Positions 34,980 through 44,459 of a DNA stretch of 64,000 nucleotides are shown in pieces. The position numbers and the translations under genes are program-made. The stretch lies in contig NZ_JABEQL010000011.1 of NCBI RefSeq assembly GCF_014174215.1, positions 62,001 through 126,000 on the forward strand, read 5' to 3'. The notes beneath the pieces are model-generated. The model searched no databases, was not told the origin of the DNA, and saw only the letters and a program-made list of their open reading frames with translations. Source of the DNA: Gluconacetobacter tumulicola. Its GTDB lineage: Bacteria > Pseudomonadota > Alphaproteobacteria > Acetobacterales > Acetobacteraceae. How positions within the stretch are numbered: position 1 is the stretch's first letter; every line of letters begins with the position of its first letter.

Positions 34980-36428
34980 ATGCAGAATTTCTCACCGCAA
35001 GCGACAAGCCTGGCCCATGTGTCCGAATATGAGATTTCGGATAACGCGCGGCTGACCCTCTGGCTCGCAGCCGCCGTGGCCGCCATATGTGGCGGCCTCT
35101 ACGGCTACGACACCGGCATCATTTCGGGTGCCTTGCTGCTGATCACGCGGGATTTTCATCTGAGCAGCACGGCGCAGGAGTTCGTGGCCTCGGCGATCCT
35201 GGCCGGCGCCGTGATCGGTGCCGTGGGCACCGGCTGGCTGTCCGAACGGTTCGGCCGCCGCACCACCGTCATGATCGTCACTGCCGTCTTCGTGACGGGG
35301 GCGCTGGCCTGTTCGATGGCGCCCGATGTCGGCACGCTGATCGCGGCCCGTATCTATCTGGGCCTCGGCGTCGGCGGATCGACGCAGGTGGTGCCGATGT
35401 ATATCTCGGAACTGGCGCCGGCGGCAAAGCGCGGGCGGCTGGTCACGCTGTTCAACGTGGCGATCGGGATCGGCATCTTTCTTGCCAATATCGTCGGTTT
35501 TGCGATGCGCGATGCGTGGGGATGGCGGCCGATGATCGCGATTGCCGCCGGTCCGGCGCTGGTCGTGTTCATTGCCATGTTCTTCCTGCCGCGCAGCCCG
35601 CGCTGGACGGCGGAGAACCGGGGATTGAAGGCTGCAATCCGCGAACTGATCAAGGTTCGCACGAGTCATCGTGAGATCCATAAGGAAATTAAGAAGATTC
35701 ACGAAGCTGCCGAAAATGTTTCCGACGATCAGCGGGGATGGCGCGGTCTTTCCCAGCCCTGGGTGCGGCCGGCCCTGATCGCGGCGTTCGGTGTGGCGTT
35801 CTTCACCCAGTGCGGCGGATTGGAGATGATGATCTATTACGCCCCCACCTTCCTGTCGGATGCCGGGTTCGGCCATTCGGCGGCGCTGCTGGCCAGCGTG
35901 GGTGTGGCGGTCGTCTATCTGGCGATGACGCTGACCGGCTCGCTGGTCGTCGATCGGGTCGGCCGTCGGCGGCTGATGCTGATCATGGGGCCGGGTTCGG
36001 TCCTCAGCCTGATCGGGCTGGGGCTGATGTTCATGCTTCATCCCGACAAGGGCAGTGTCGGCAGCTGGATGATCATCGCCTTCCTGCTGCTGTTCATGAT
36101 GTTCAATTCGGGTGGCATTCAGGTCGTCGGCTGGCTGCTGGGGGCCGAGATGTTCCCGCTGCCGATGCGCGGCACCGCCACCAGCCTGCATGCCGCCACC
36201 CTGTGGGGCAGCAACCTGCTGGTGACCAGCACGGCGCTGACACTGGTGCAGACGATCTCGCTGGGCGGGACGATGTGGTTCTATGCCGGGGTCAACCTGG
36301 CATCGGTCCTGTTCGTCTATTTCCTGGTTCCGGAAACGCGCGGTGCCTCGCTTGAGGATATCGAGAAGGCGCTGCAGGAAGGGCGCTTCCGGCCGCGTCG
36401 GGGACAGACGGCCATCGTGGAGCAATAG
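34980..36428 (+). CDS. MFS sugar:proton symporter (sugar porter family)
   Basis: Twelve-TM inner-membrane transporter, 482 residues. Sugar porter signatures are GGLYGYDTGIISGALL in TM1, RFGRRTTVMI after TM2, FLPRSPRW after TM6, DRVGRRRLMLI in the second half and VPETRGASLEDIE after TM12. The transported sugar is not predictable (galactose/xylose/arabinose-type porters are closest in pattern). I chose the ATG at 34980 with GGAG six bases upstream; a GTG at 34932 is less likely. Confidence 0.92.
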   Translation: MQNFSPQATSLAHVSEYEISDNARLTLWLAAAVAAICGGLYGYDTGIISGALLLITRDFHLSSTAQEFVASAILAGAVIGAVGTGWLSERFGRRTTVMIVTAVFVTGALACSMAPDVGTLIAARIYLGLGVGGSTQVVPMYISELAPAAKRGRLVTLFNVAIGIGIFLANIVGFAMRDAWGWRPMIAIAAGPALVVFIAMFFLPRSPRWTAENRGLKAAIRELIKVRTSHREIHKEIKKIHEAAENVSDDQRGWRGLSQPWVRPALIAAFGVAFFTQCGGLEMMIYYAPTFLSDAGFGHSAALLASVGVAVVYLAMTLTGSLVVDRVGRRRLMLIMGPGSVLSLIGLGLMFMLHPDKGSVGSWMIIAFLLLFMMFNSGGIQVVGWLLGAEMFPLPMRGTATSLHAATLWGSNLLVTSTALTLVQTISLGGTMWFYAGVNLASVLFVYFLVPETRGASLEDIEKALQEGRFRPRRGQTAIVEQ

Positions 36429-36635
36429 CGGCATCATGCCACGGTGGCCGGGTCGGATGGAGCGGGGCGTCATGCCTTGCGGCCATTCCACCCCGTCTCC
36501 GTAGGGCATCGACGCAGACTCGCCGGTAGCAAGGCCGGCGTTGCGTTCGATCGATGGCCGGGTGCGAGACTATCGGGAGTATCCGGCGAAGATCTGCGAA
36601 CGGCCGGCATGCCCTGATCAGACGATGTGCGACGC

Positions 36636-37495
36636 TCAACCCGCCTTCTTTCTCAGTCCGGCAACGACCAGGCCGAGCAGCCTGAGGAAAACGGCGGTGA
36701 GTGCTGCGATCTGTGCTCCTGTCACGCTTTCGCCGAGCAGCGCCGAGGCCAGCACCATCGTCACCGCCGGAGATGGAACCGTGATGGAGCTTGCGACGGA
36801 AACGTCGATATGGCGCATCGCGTTGAACCAGACGATCAGTTCCAGATAATAGGCGAGGCCCATGGCGATCGCGAAGACCTGGAACCGTCCGTCGAACGCG
36901 GCGCTGAAGGTCGGGCCGCTTCCGTCGATGGCGAGCGTCAGCGGAAACAGCAGGGCCACGGACACGGCGAGCCGGGACACCGTGACCTGATGGGGCGTGA
37001 CCTGGGTGCTGGCCAGCGCCTCGCGGAGGATGACGTGGGCGATGCTCCAGAGGGCTGGAACCGCCAGGGCCAGCACGAACCACGGGGATAGCCCGTCGGG
37101 TCGCCAGGTTCCTTTCGTGGCCAGAAAATAGGGCGCGGCCAGCACCAGCAGCATGAAAGCGCATTCGCTCCGGCTTTTGCGGCGGCCGAGGCCATGGCTT
37201 CCAGCCCCGCTGCGAAGAGCGGATAGGCTTGCAGGGCGATTGCGGCATTGACCGGGCCTGCCTTCTCGAAGGCGAGTACGTAGAGCCAGGTCGACAGGCC
37301 GAACAATGCTCCGGTGAACAGCATGACGGGGAGCGACCGTGTTTTCTTCGGCGACGGCGACGTGTCGGAGAACGGACCCCGTTCTTCCGATCGCCATTCG
37401 CGAATGAAGAGCGGCAGCGAGAACAGAAATTGCCAGACCGACAGCCAGAAGGCGAAGGCGAGCGCGTGGGTTCCGTAGGCCGGCCGCTGGCGATG
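36636..37495 (-). pseudogene. DMT (EamA) family transporter, 5'-truncated and frameshifted
   Basis: Two reading frames together make an EamA transporter. The upstream part (minus strand, ~37495 to ~37180) gives YGTHALAFAFWLSVWQFLF ... PVNAAIALQAYPLFAAGLEAM. The downstream part continues in another frame as RRKSRSECAFMLLVLAAPYF ... LGLVVAGLRKKAG. Family alignment needs a one-base change near 37180. The first TM helix and start codon are missing: upstream sequence changes abruptly near 37495 into the MocR remnant on the opposite strand. Probably non-functional. Confidence 0.75.
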
Positions 37496-37496
37496 A

Positions 37497-37903
37497 TCGG
37501 CATCACACATGTCGTCATGGATGCCGCCGCCGCTGATGAACGAGGTCGCTTCGCGCTGGATCGAAGACGGAACGGTTGAACAATTGAAGGCAAGCCAGCG
37601 CACGCATGCCGCGCGATGGCGCGCGAGGCGCTGGCGGATGTCGCGTGGCATACCGATACCTGCGGATCGCATCTGTGGCTGCCGCTTCCCGGCCATTGGC
37701 AGGCCGACGCCTTCGCGGCGGCGGCTGCGCGCGCGGACGTCCTGGTGACGTCGGCTGGTGCCTTCCTTGTGCCCGGCCATCATGCGCCCGCAGCCGTGCG
37801 GCTCTGTCTCAGCCATGAGGCGCTGGATGGGCGGGTAGAATGGGGGTTGGGAATCCTCGCGGGTCTTCTGGAGGCCGGTTGTCCCGAAATCCATCCGGTC
37901 TGA
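37497..37903 (+). pseudogene. MocR-type (GntR/aminotransferase) regulator, C-terminal remnant with frameshift
   Basis: Only the last ~135 codons of a PLP-dependent MocR regulator remain. The first part SSWMPPPLMNEVASRWIEDG ... LKASQRTHAAR (37509 to ~37612) and the second part MAREALADVAWHTDTCGSHL ... AAVRLCLSHEALDGRVEWGL (37616-37903) are in different frames, so a frameshift lies at ~37612-37616. The N-terminal DNA-binding domain and most of the aminotransferase domain are gone. The break point coincides with the 5' break of the divergent DMT transporter. Confidence 0.7.
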
Positions 37904-37964
37904 TACCAGCTTGCCACTGATTTGATCGTGAACGGGTGTCCCAAGAGCAACGCCCCTGGCTTGT

Positions 37965-39953
37965 TCACATGCCGGAAAGCACCACACGTTCCGTCACATC
38001 CGGTACGGTAAACCCGAAGATCCGGCCGTAAAAATCCAGTTCCAGTTCCAGCGCGCGGCGTACCGTCTCCTCGCGCCGGAAGCCGTGGGCTTCGCCTTCG
38101 AACGTATAATGCGCGCAAGGCACCCCGCCGGAGGCCAGTGCGTCGGCCATGGCCTGGGCTTGGGCGGGGGGGACGACCGCGTCGGCGAGGCCGTGCAGGA
38201 ACAGGACCGGCGTGCGGATGGCGTCGGCCTGGGTCAGGGGCGAGCGGGCCAGATAGGTGGCTTCGGCCTCGGGCCAGGGGCCGACCAGGCTGTCGAGATA
38301 GCGGGATTCGAATTTATGGGTTTCCTGCGCCAGGGCGCGCAGGTCGGTGACGCCGTACAGGCTGGCGCCGGCGGCGAACAGGTCGGACCCCGCCAGGGCC
38401 AGCAGCACGGTCAGGCCGCCGGCGCTGCTGCCGCGAATGGCGATGCGGGCGGGGTCGACGCGGCCGGTCGCGACCAGATGGCGGCAGGCGGCGATGCAGT
38501 CTTCCACGTCCGCCACGCCCCACTGCCCTTCCAACTGGCGGCGATAGGCGCGGCCGAAGCCGGTCGAGCCGCGATAATTGACGTCGACCACCGCGAAGCC
38601 CCTACTGGTCCACCATTGGACCTTGAAGGCGAAGGCGCTGGCGGCGCGGCCGGTTGGGCCGCCATGGGCCATGACGATCAGCGGCGGCTTTTCATCTGCG
38701 GGGCCGCGGAAGCGGCTGTTGGCGGGGGGATAGAAGAAGGCGTGGCCGGTATGCCGCCCGTCGGACGAGGGAAAGTCGGGCATGGGGAAGCGGATCGTTT
38801 CGGCGCGGGCGATGTCGCCGGGGGCGAGGTCCAGCGTGGTGGCGGCGCGCAGCACGCGTGACGGCGCGCCCATGCGGCCATGGCGTACGGCGGGTGCGCC
38901 GTCCGGTGGGGTGTCGAGCCATGCCAGCGAGCCGTCGGCCAGCATTGTCGGGCATTGGGCGGGATGGCCCAGCGCCACCGGGCGGGCGACCGGTCCGGTG
39001 AGATGCAGGGTGCGGGCCTCGCCATGTTCGATGGCGATGGCCAGGATGGTGCCGTCGGGGAGAGGCTGGTAGCTGCGCAGGCCGAAGACCCAGTGCGGCA
39101 GGCCGATTTCGGCCTCCATCGGCGCGATGGCTTCCGGCGCTCCGTCCGGCACGGCCCAGCGTGTCAGGTTCCACCAGCCGTCATGGTCGGAGGCGGCCAG
39201 TAGCGTCGCGGGGCCGGCCCAGGCCGGTTCGATGACGGAGGCGCCGTCATCGGCCAGTGTGCAGATGTCGGCCAGTGCGGTGCCGGCATCGTCCGATGTC
39301 AGCCGGCCCAGGCGCAGCCGGGTGGCATCCCACGGCATGGCGGGGTGGTCCCACTCGATCCAGGCCAGCCAGGCGCCGTCGGGCGACGGGCGGGGGGAAC
39401 TGAGGAAATCGGGGCCGGAGACCAGCACCCGGCCGGCCTGCGTCGCCGGGTCGGCCTCGCCGTCGGTGGCGAAGGCGACCAGGGTGGAGACCGGTTCGCC
39501 GGGTGCGCGATGGTCCTCGCGCACGCAGAACAGCGTGGTGCCGTCGGGCGAGAAGGCAAAATCGGCGAAGCGCAGGCCGGGCACCGTGCCGAGGGCGCGG
39601 GGAGCCGTGCCGGGCGTGACGATCCAGACGCTGCCGTCCGGCCGGTGGCTGAAGGCGATGCGGCCGCCGGCCGCGACATAGGCGCCGCCGCCATATTCAT
39701 GGGCGCGCGTGCCGATATCGAACGGCGCGGGCGTGATGTCGCGGATGCCGTCGGTGCCGGTCCAGCGCACCAGAACGGTTCGTCCGGCTTCGGCCGGGCG
39801 TGTCTCCAGCCAGTAGACCGCCTCGCCGTCGGCCTGCACGCTGCCCAGCCCCAGGGTCTTGCCGGCCACCAATGCCGCCGTCACGGGAGATGGCCATGTG
39901 CCGTAGGGGCGGATGGCGGGTTCGGGGCCGGTCCCGGCGGTCGGGTCGGTCAT
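37965..39953 (-). CDS. Cytosolic S9 family prolyl oligopeptidase / acylaminoacyl peptidase
   Basis: A 662-residue serine peptidase with an N-terminal beta-propeller (WD-like repeats such as FADFAFSPDGTTLF and SSPRPSPDGAWLAWIEW) and a C-terminal alpha/beta hydrolase. Catalytic residues are the serine in IRGSSAGGLTV, aspartate in HGLADAVVP and histidine in FEGEAHGF. The oxyanion loop is MAHGGPTG. No signal peptide, so it acts on oligopeptides inside the cell. AGGAG lies six bases before the ATG at 39953. Divergent from the DUF2786 gene. Confidence 0.92.
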   Translation of the reverse strand: MTDPTAGTGPEPAIRPYGTWPSPVTAALVAGKTLGLGSVQADGEAVYWLETRPAEAGRTVLVRWTGTDGIRDITPAPFDIGTRAHEYGGGAYVAAGGRIAFSHRPDGSVWIVTPGTAPRALGTVPGLRFADFAFSPDGTTLFCVREDHRAPGEPVSTLVAFATDGEADPATQAGRVLVSGPDFLSSPRPSPDGAWLAWIEWDHPAMPWDATRLRLGRLTSDDAGTALADICTLADDGASVIEPAWAGPATLLAASDHDGWWNLTRWAVPDGAPEAIAPMEAEIGLPHWVFGLRSYQPLPDGTILAIAIEHGEARTLHLTGPVARPVALGHPAQCPTMLADGSLAWLDTPPDGAPAVRHGRMGAPSRVLRAATTLDLAPGDIARAETIRFPMPDFPSSDGRHTGHAFFYPPANSRFRGPADEKPPLIVMAHGGPTGRAASAFAFKVQWWTSRGFAVVDVNYRGSTGFGRAYRRQLEGQWGVADVEDCIAACRHLVATGRVDPARIAIRGSSAGGLTVLLALAGSDLFAAGASLYGVTDLRALAQETHKFESRYLDSLVGPWPEAEATYLARSPLTQADAIRTPVLFLHGLADAVVPPAQAQAMADALASGGVPCAHYTFEGEAHGFRREETVRRALELELDFYGRIFGFTVPDVTERVVLSGM

Positions 39954-40053
39954 GCGGTACTCCTGTTCCGGGTGCCGGTGGCCGGCAGGCTTTCTCTTCC
40001 CGCCACACACCCATAAGTTGACGACACGGAGCCCCAAGAGAACACGAGCGACA

Positions 40054-41838
40054 ATGACGCAGCAACGGCACATCGGCGGACGAGCGAAGAACGGTACGGA
40101 CGGGTCCTCGGCCGGTCCGGGATGGCTGGACGAGCAACTCTCCGAAGTGCAGGACGAGGCGATCCGCTGTCTCGCGCCCGGCAGGATCGACGACCTGATC
40201 GAGGGCTGGATTCCCGACGCACGGTCGGCCACCGACCTGCCGCCCGACGCCGCGCTGGCGCGCATGACGCTGGCCCTGGCCATGGCCACGACGCTGGCGC
40301 TGTTCACCCAATCGGGCAGCGGCCAGACCGCTTTCGATCGTCTCGCCCGGCAGCGCCGCGTCGCCGCGCATCATCTGCCCGTAATGGATGCCCTGCGCCG
40401 GACGCGCTTTCGCGTCGTCAGGGTGGAGGTGCCGCACGGGGAGAACGCGGCGGATGTCCGGGACGTGGCGTCCGGCGAGGTGTTGCGGATCGTGGACGAG
40501 GGCGTCATGCCGGAGACGGCCGGTCTTCGCCTTGCCGTATGGGTCGTTCCGGACAATGGCGGGGGAAATCGGTTCACCGGCCCCGTGGTTCCGCTCGACG
40601 ATGACGCGTTCGCCGTCGTCGAGGGCTTTATCCGTCCCGGCCGTTCCGGCCTGGTCAATCCCCTGCGCTGCGCGGAGGCTGTCTATCGTCATGTCGTCCG
40701 CAATGGTCCCATGCATGTGCCGGGCTTCGATGGCGAGGTGGACGCTCTCTTCGCGGACGACGACGATCTCGCCATCCTCGCAGGGGAATGGTCGCGTGCC
40801 GACGGGGCGCGCGATCCGGAGGACGTCCTGTTCGTGCGCGCGCAAAGCGATCCCGATACGGTCGTCGGCGTGATGATCGCGATCGTCGGGGCCCGGTTGG
40901 CGGGCCGCGACCGGCTGGCTGGCGCGTGGGAGGAGATCGCCCGCCTCCAGATCGAGACGATCGACCGGCGTGTGCGGATTTCGCCTTCCGCCCTCACGCT
41001 CGAAGCCCTGGACAGCTTCGTGGCGCGGCTGATGGCGACGGGTGAGATTCCATCGTCGGTCCGGCAGGTTTTCATCGAGATGCGGCATGTCGTCGCCCGG
41101 CCGGGAAAAGACCGCCCCGCGGATGGTCGCGCCGATCTGGATGCCCTGATCGCCCGTATTCAGGCGCTGCGCGCCCGGACCGTGGAACGGGGCTGCACCG
41201 AGGAGGAGGCCCTGGCCGCCGCCGCGAAGGTCGCGGAATTGCTGGACCGCCACGGTCTCAGCCTGAGCGAGCTGGATGTCCGCAACCAGGCCTGCGAGAG
41301 CGCGATCGTGGAGACGACGCGCAAGCGCGCGGGGCCGCTCGACGACTGCATCCCCTCGATCGCGGCGTTCTTCGATTCCCGCGTCTGGGGCGAGACGAAC
41401 GAACGGGGCATGTTGCGCTATGTGTTCTTCGGCCTGCCCGCCGATGTCGCGGCCGCCTGTTATCTTTACGAACTCGTGGAACGGGCGTTCGAGACGGAGG
41501 GCGCGCTGTTCAAGGCCGGCGAGACCTACCGCGCCATGCCGTCGACGCTGCGGCGTACGGCCACGCATTCGTTCCAGCATGGCCTGGCCCACGGCATCAT
41601 GGAAAAGCTGCGCATGCTCCGCGAATCCAGGGAAACCGCCCTGCGGGGAGGCGCGTCGGGGCGCGATCTCGTCGTCCTGAAAGCCGGTGTCGTTGATGAG
41701 GAAATGGCGGCGCTCGGACTGCGCCTGCGTGCGCGGACGCGCTCGGGAGGCCGGCGCGTGCTGCGGGACGTCTATGATCACGGCCACCAGACGGGGCTGG
41801 ATTTCGACTATCGGCCCGGCCTCGGCAGAGCCGGGTGA
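40054..41838 (+). CDS. DUF2786/DUF7168-like protein of unknown function
   Basis: A 594-residue protein with no assigned function. Residues ~361-405 (DLDALIARIQALRARTVERG ... ELLDRHGLSLSELDV) match the DUF2786 pattern. The following ~150 residues (WGETNERGMLRYVFFGLPAD ... RTATHSFQHGLAHGIMEKL) match the domain that usually follows DUF2786. The first ~350 residues form an unrecognised, predominantly alpha-helical region with acidic patches (DALFADDDDLAIL). No membrane segment or signal. A DNA- or phage-related role has been guessed for DUF2786 proteins, but nothing here supports one. Confidence 0.75.
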   Translation: MTQQRHIGGRAKNGTDGSSAGPGWLDEQLSEVQDEAIRCLAPGRIDDLIEGWIPDARSATDLPPDAALARMTLALAMATTLALFTQSGSGQTAFDRLARQRRVAAHHLPVMDALRRTRFRVVRVEVPHGENAADVRDVASGEVLRIVDEGVMPETAGLRLAVWVVPDNGGGNRFTGPVVPLDDDAFAVVEGFIRPGRSGLVNPLRCAEAVYRHVVRNGPMHVPGFDGEVDALFADDDDLAILAGEWSRADGARDPEDVLFVRAQSDPDTVVGVMIAIVGARLAGRDRLAGAWEEIARLQIETIDRRVRISPSALTLEALDSFVARLMATGEIPSSVRQVFIEMRHVVARPGKDRPADGRADLDALIARIQALRARTVERGCTEEEALAAAAKVAELLDRHGLSLSELDVRNQACESAIVETTRKRAGPLDDCIPSIAAFFDSRVWGETNERGMLRYVFFGLPADVAAACYLYELVERAFETEGALFKAGETYRAMPSTLRRTATHSFQHGLAHGIMEKLRMLRESRETALRGGASGRDLVVLKAGVVDEEMAALGLRLRARTRSGGRRVLRDVYDHGHQTGLDFDYRPGLGRAG

Positions 41839-41966
41839 AGGTCCTGTCGCCGATGGGGCGCCGGCGTAGCTTGGGCGGGCATGTGGCAGAAGGAGCGATG
41901 GCGCGGCGCGGGGGCTCTTCCGCTTCTTGACTTGACAGCGCGCCGACCAGGCGGTTCCTCACCCTC

Positions 41967-42638
41967 TTGGCCTCACTGGACGGGTCTGGTCCGCTGCTTC
42001 ATTCCTTCGAATCTCTTTTCGTGCAGTATGGTTATGGCGTGATCGCGGTCATCGTCATGCTGGAGAGCATGGGGCTGCCCCTGCCGGCCGAGACGCTGAT
42101 CATTTCCTCGGCACTCTATTGTGCCGCGACGCATCGGCTGGAGATCGGCTGGGTGGCGGCGGCGGCGATTGCCGGGGCCATCATGGGCGACAATTTCGGC
42201 TATCTGATCGGCCATAGTTTCGGCCATCGGCTGCTGGAGCGCCATGGCGGCAAGGTGAGGCTGAACGAGCGGCGCCTGCTGCTGGGGCGCTATCTGTTCC
42301 GCCGCCATGGCGGCAAGGTGGTGTTCTTCGGCCGCTTCATCGCCATCCTGCGCGTCTTCGTCGCCCTGCTGGCGGGGGCGAACCGGATGCCGTGGCATAC
42401 GTTCCTGTTTTTCAATGCGTTGGGCGGTATCGGCTGGGCCGGCGGCTATGCGCTGGGGGCGTATTATCTGGGGCATGAGGTGCTCAACCTCTCTGGCCCG
42501 GTCGGGCTGGCGCTGGGAGGCGTCGCCACGCTCGTCCTGGGGGGCAGCTTCCTTTTCCTGAAGAAGAACGAACTGCGCCTGACCGAGGAGGCGACCCGTG
42601 CCGCCGAGCGGGAACAGAAAGGGGAATCCGTGCCATGA
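41967..42638 (+). CDS. DedA family membrane protein
   Basis: Inner-membrane protein of the DedA/VTT superfamily, linked to undecaprenyl-phosphate or phospholipid flipping and membrane-potential homeostasis. The 223-residue sequence has the typical E-x3-G-x3-P-x-E pattern (MLESMGLPLPAETLII), GDNFGYLIGHSFGHRLLERHGGK and the F/Y-GRF-x3-R-x3-A-x-L-AG motif (FFGRFIAILRVFVALLAGANRM). Start is taken as a TTG at 41967 because no ATG precedes the first helix. Its stop overlaps the next gene by 4 bases. Confidence 0.9.
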   Translation: MASLDGSGPLLHSFESLFVQYGYGVIAVIVMLESMGLPLPAETLIISSALYCAATHRLEIGWVAAAAIAGAIMGDNFGYLIGHSFGHRLLERHGGKVRLNERRLLLGRYLFRRHGGKVVFFGRFIAILRVFVALLAGANRMPWHTFLFFNALGGIGWAGGYALGAYYLGHEVLNLSGPVGLALGGVATLVLGGSFLFLKKNELRLTEEATRAAEREQKGESVP

Positions 42639-43576
42639 GCGCGAAATGGACCATCGACAGGGCACCGGACCTGACGGGCCGTACCGCCGTCGTGACCGGG
42701 GCGACGGGTGGCCTGGGCTACGAGACCGCGCTGGGTCTGGCGTCGCGCGGGGCGACCGTGCTGCTGACGGGGCGCGATCCGGCGCGCGGTGCGCGGGCGG
42801 TGGCGTCCCTGCGCCAGCAGGTGGCGGATGCGCGGGCGGAGTTTCTGCCGCTCGACCTGGCCTGCCTGCGGTCGGTCGCCGATTTCGCGCGCGGCCTGGC
42901 GGAACGGACCGACACCCTCGACATTCTGGTGAACAATGCCGGGGTGATGGCCGCGCCCCGCCGACAGGAGACGGCGGATGGGTTCGAAATGCAGTTCGGC
43001 ACCAATTATCTGGGCCATTTCGCCCTGACCGGCCGTCTGCGCCCCCTGCTGCTGCGCGCGGCGGGTGGCGGACGGGTGGTCAGCGTCGCCAGTCTGGCGG
43101 CATGGCAGGGGCATATGGTCTTCGACGATCTTCAGGGCCGGCATCGCTACACGCCCTTCAGCGCCTATCAGCAGAGCAAGCTGGCCAACCTGATCTTCGC
43201 GCTGGAACTCAGCCGCGTGGCGCAATCCGCCGGCTGGCGCCTGCATTCCATCGCCGCCCATCCCGGCTGGGCGCGGACCGACATCGCCGTCAGCCGTTCC
43301 TCGGCGCCGCAGGGCATCGCCGAACGGCTGATGCGCCGCCTCGTCCGCGTGGGGTTTCGCTATCTGGGCCAGTCGGCCGAGGCCGGGGCGCGGCCGATCC
43401 TGTTCGCCGCCACGGCGCCCGATGCGCGGGATGGCGGCTATTACGGCCCCGGCGGACGGGGCGAGCGGCGCGGCCGGGTGACGGAGGCGCGCATTCCGCC
43501 ACAGGCCCTCAGCCTGTCGGTGGCGCGGCGTCTGTGGAGTGTTTCGGAGCGCCTGACAGGGGTTGCGCTGTCCTGA
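42635..43576 (+). CDS. Short-chain dehydrogenase/reductase (retinol dehydrogenase-like SDR)
   Basis: A 313-residue NAD(P)-dependent oxidoreductase. Cofactor motif TGATGGLGYETAL, NNAGVM, catalytic serine region VVSVASLA and the active-site Y-x3-K (YQQSK) are intact. The insertion around the active site and the IAAHPGWARTDI segment resemble the retinol-dehydrogenase-like subgroup of bacteria. Translationally coupled to the DedA gene (ATGA overlap). Substrate unknown. Confidence 0.9.
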   Translation: MSAKWTIDRAPDLTGRTAVVTGATGGLGYETALGLASRGATVLLTGRDPARGARAVASLRQQVADARAEFLPLDLACLRSVADFARGLAERTDTLDILVNNAGVMAAPRRQETADGFEMQFGTNYLGHFALTGRLRPLLLRAAGGGRVVSVASLAAWQGHMVFDDLQGRHRYTPFSAYQQSKLANLIFALELSRVAQSAGWRLHSIAAHPGWARTDIAVSRSSAPQGIAERLMRRLVRVGFRYLGQSAEAGARPILFAATAPDARDGGYYGPGGRGERRGRVTEARIPPQALSLSVARRLWSVSERLTGVALS

Positions 43577-43578
43577 TC

Positions 43579-43691
43579 TCGGGGGCTTTGCCCCCGAACC
43601 CCCACCAAAGGGCAGTCGCCCTTTGGAAACCCGATCATTTGGTGCGTTTCCAAAGGCTCAGCCTTTGGCGGGGTGCGGGGCAGAGCCCCGC
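43579..43691. terminator. Array of four GC-rich hairpins between convergent genes
   Basis: Successive inverted repeats: GGGGGCTTTGCCCCC (43581-43595), AAAGGGCAGTCGCCCTTT (43608-43625), CCAAAGGCTCAGCCTTTGG (43650-43668) and GGGGCAGAGCCCC (43677-43689). It lies between convergent SDR and trmB genes, so it probably terminates both. The sequence is unrelated to the seven AT-rich composite repeats and looks like a separate dispersed-repeat type. Confidence 0.7.
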
Positions 43692-43693
43692 TC

Positions 43694-44443
43694 TTACCGG
43701 CGGATGAAGGTCCAGTACAGCGGCTGGCGGCCCGCTTTCAGGGCCTTGGCCTCGTAGCGCGTGGGCGGCCAGCCTTCGGGGCGGGTGGTGGCCGGCGGCG
43801 CGATGTCGAACAGGTCCTGCGCGCCCATGACCTCTTCGACCCAGGCCTGGTAGGTCGGGTCGTCGCTGGCGACGCGCCAGATCGCGCCTTGCTTCAGCGC
43901 GCGGGCGACCAGGGCGATATTGGCCGGGTGGACGAAGCGCCGCTTGGCGTGCCGGGCCTTGGGCCAGGGATCGGGGAACATCAGGAACATGCGGTCGAGC
44001 GACCGTTCGGGGAGCGCACGCAGGAGGATGCGTGCGTCTTCGTCCCAGATCCGCAGCAGGTCGGGGACCGGGGCCGTGGCCTCCTGATCGTCGGGCACCA
44101 GGCGCGACAGCAGGGAACACAGGCCGTTTTCGAAGACTTCGCTGGCGATGTAGCCGATATCGGGGTGGGCTTCGTGCTGCGCCAGCGAATGTTCGCCGCC
44201 GCCGAAGCCGACCTCCAGCCAGATTTCGGCCGGTACGCGGCCGAAGGCGCGCGCGGGATCGTCCAGAAGGCTCTGGTCGAGGCGCAGGCGGGGCAGGGTT
44301 TCGTCCAGCAGGCGCTGCTGGCGCGGCCGCAGCGGATGGCCGCGCTGGCGGCCATAGAGCCGGTCGGGTGACGCCTTGACGGAAACCGTGGGCGTCCCTG
44401 CCTCGTCAGCCGAGGCAGGGGTTTTCGTTTCGGATACCGTCAC
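43694..44443 (-). CDS. trmB: tRNA (guanine-N7-)-methyltransferase
   Basis: Methylates G46 in the variable loop of tRNAs. Features: SAM site IWLEVGFGGGEHSLA, FENGLCSLL, the family signature MFLMFPDPWPKARHAKRRFVHP and the C-terminal YEAKALKAGRQPLYWTF. No ATG is suitable. I used a GTG at 44443 (MTVSETKTPAS); a GTG at 44479 would overlap the metK end by 20 bases. Last gene of the grpE-dnaK-dnaJ-dapB-metK-trmB series on the minus strand. Confidence 0.9.
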   Translation of the reverse strand: MTVSETKTPASADEAGTPTVSVKASPDRLYGRQRGHPLRPRQQRLLDETLPRLRLDQSLLDDPARAFGRVPAEIWLEVGFGGGEHSLAQHEAHPDIGYIASEVFENGLCSLLSRLVPDDQEATAPVPDLLRIWDEDARILLRALPERSLDRMFLMFPDPWPKARHAKRRFVHPANIALVARALKQGAIWRVASDDPTYQAWVEEVMGAQDLFDIAPPATTRPEGWPPTRYEAKALKAGRQPLYWTFIRR

Positions 44444-44459
44444 GGGGTCCCCGGTGTGA

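Noticed and set aside
39697-41787. 696-codon minus-strand frame opposite the DUF2786 gene
   Set aside because: Runs through two divergent genes and their promoter region; composition is typical of a shadow frame.
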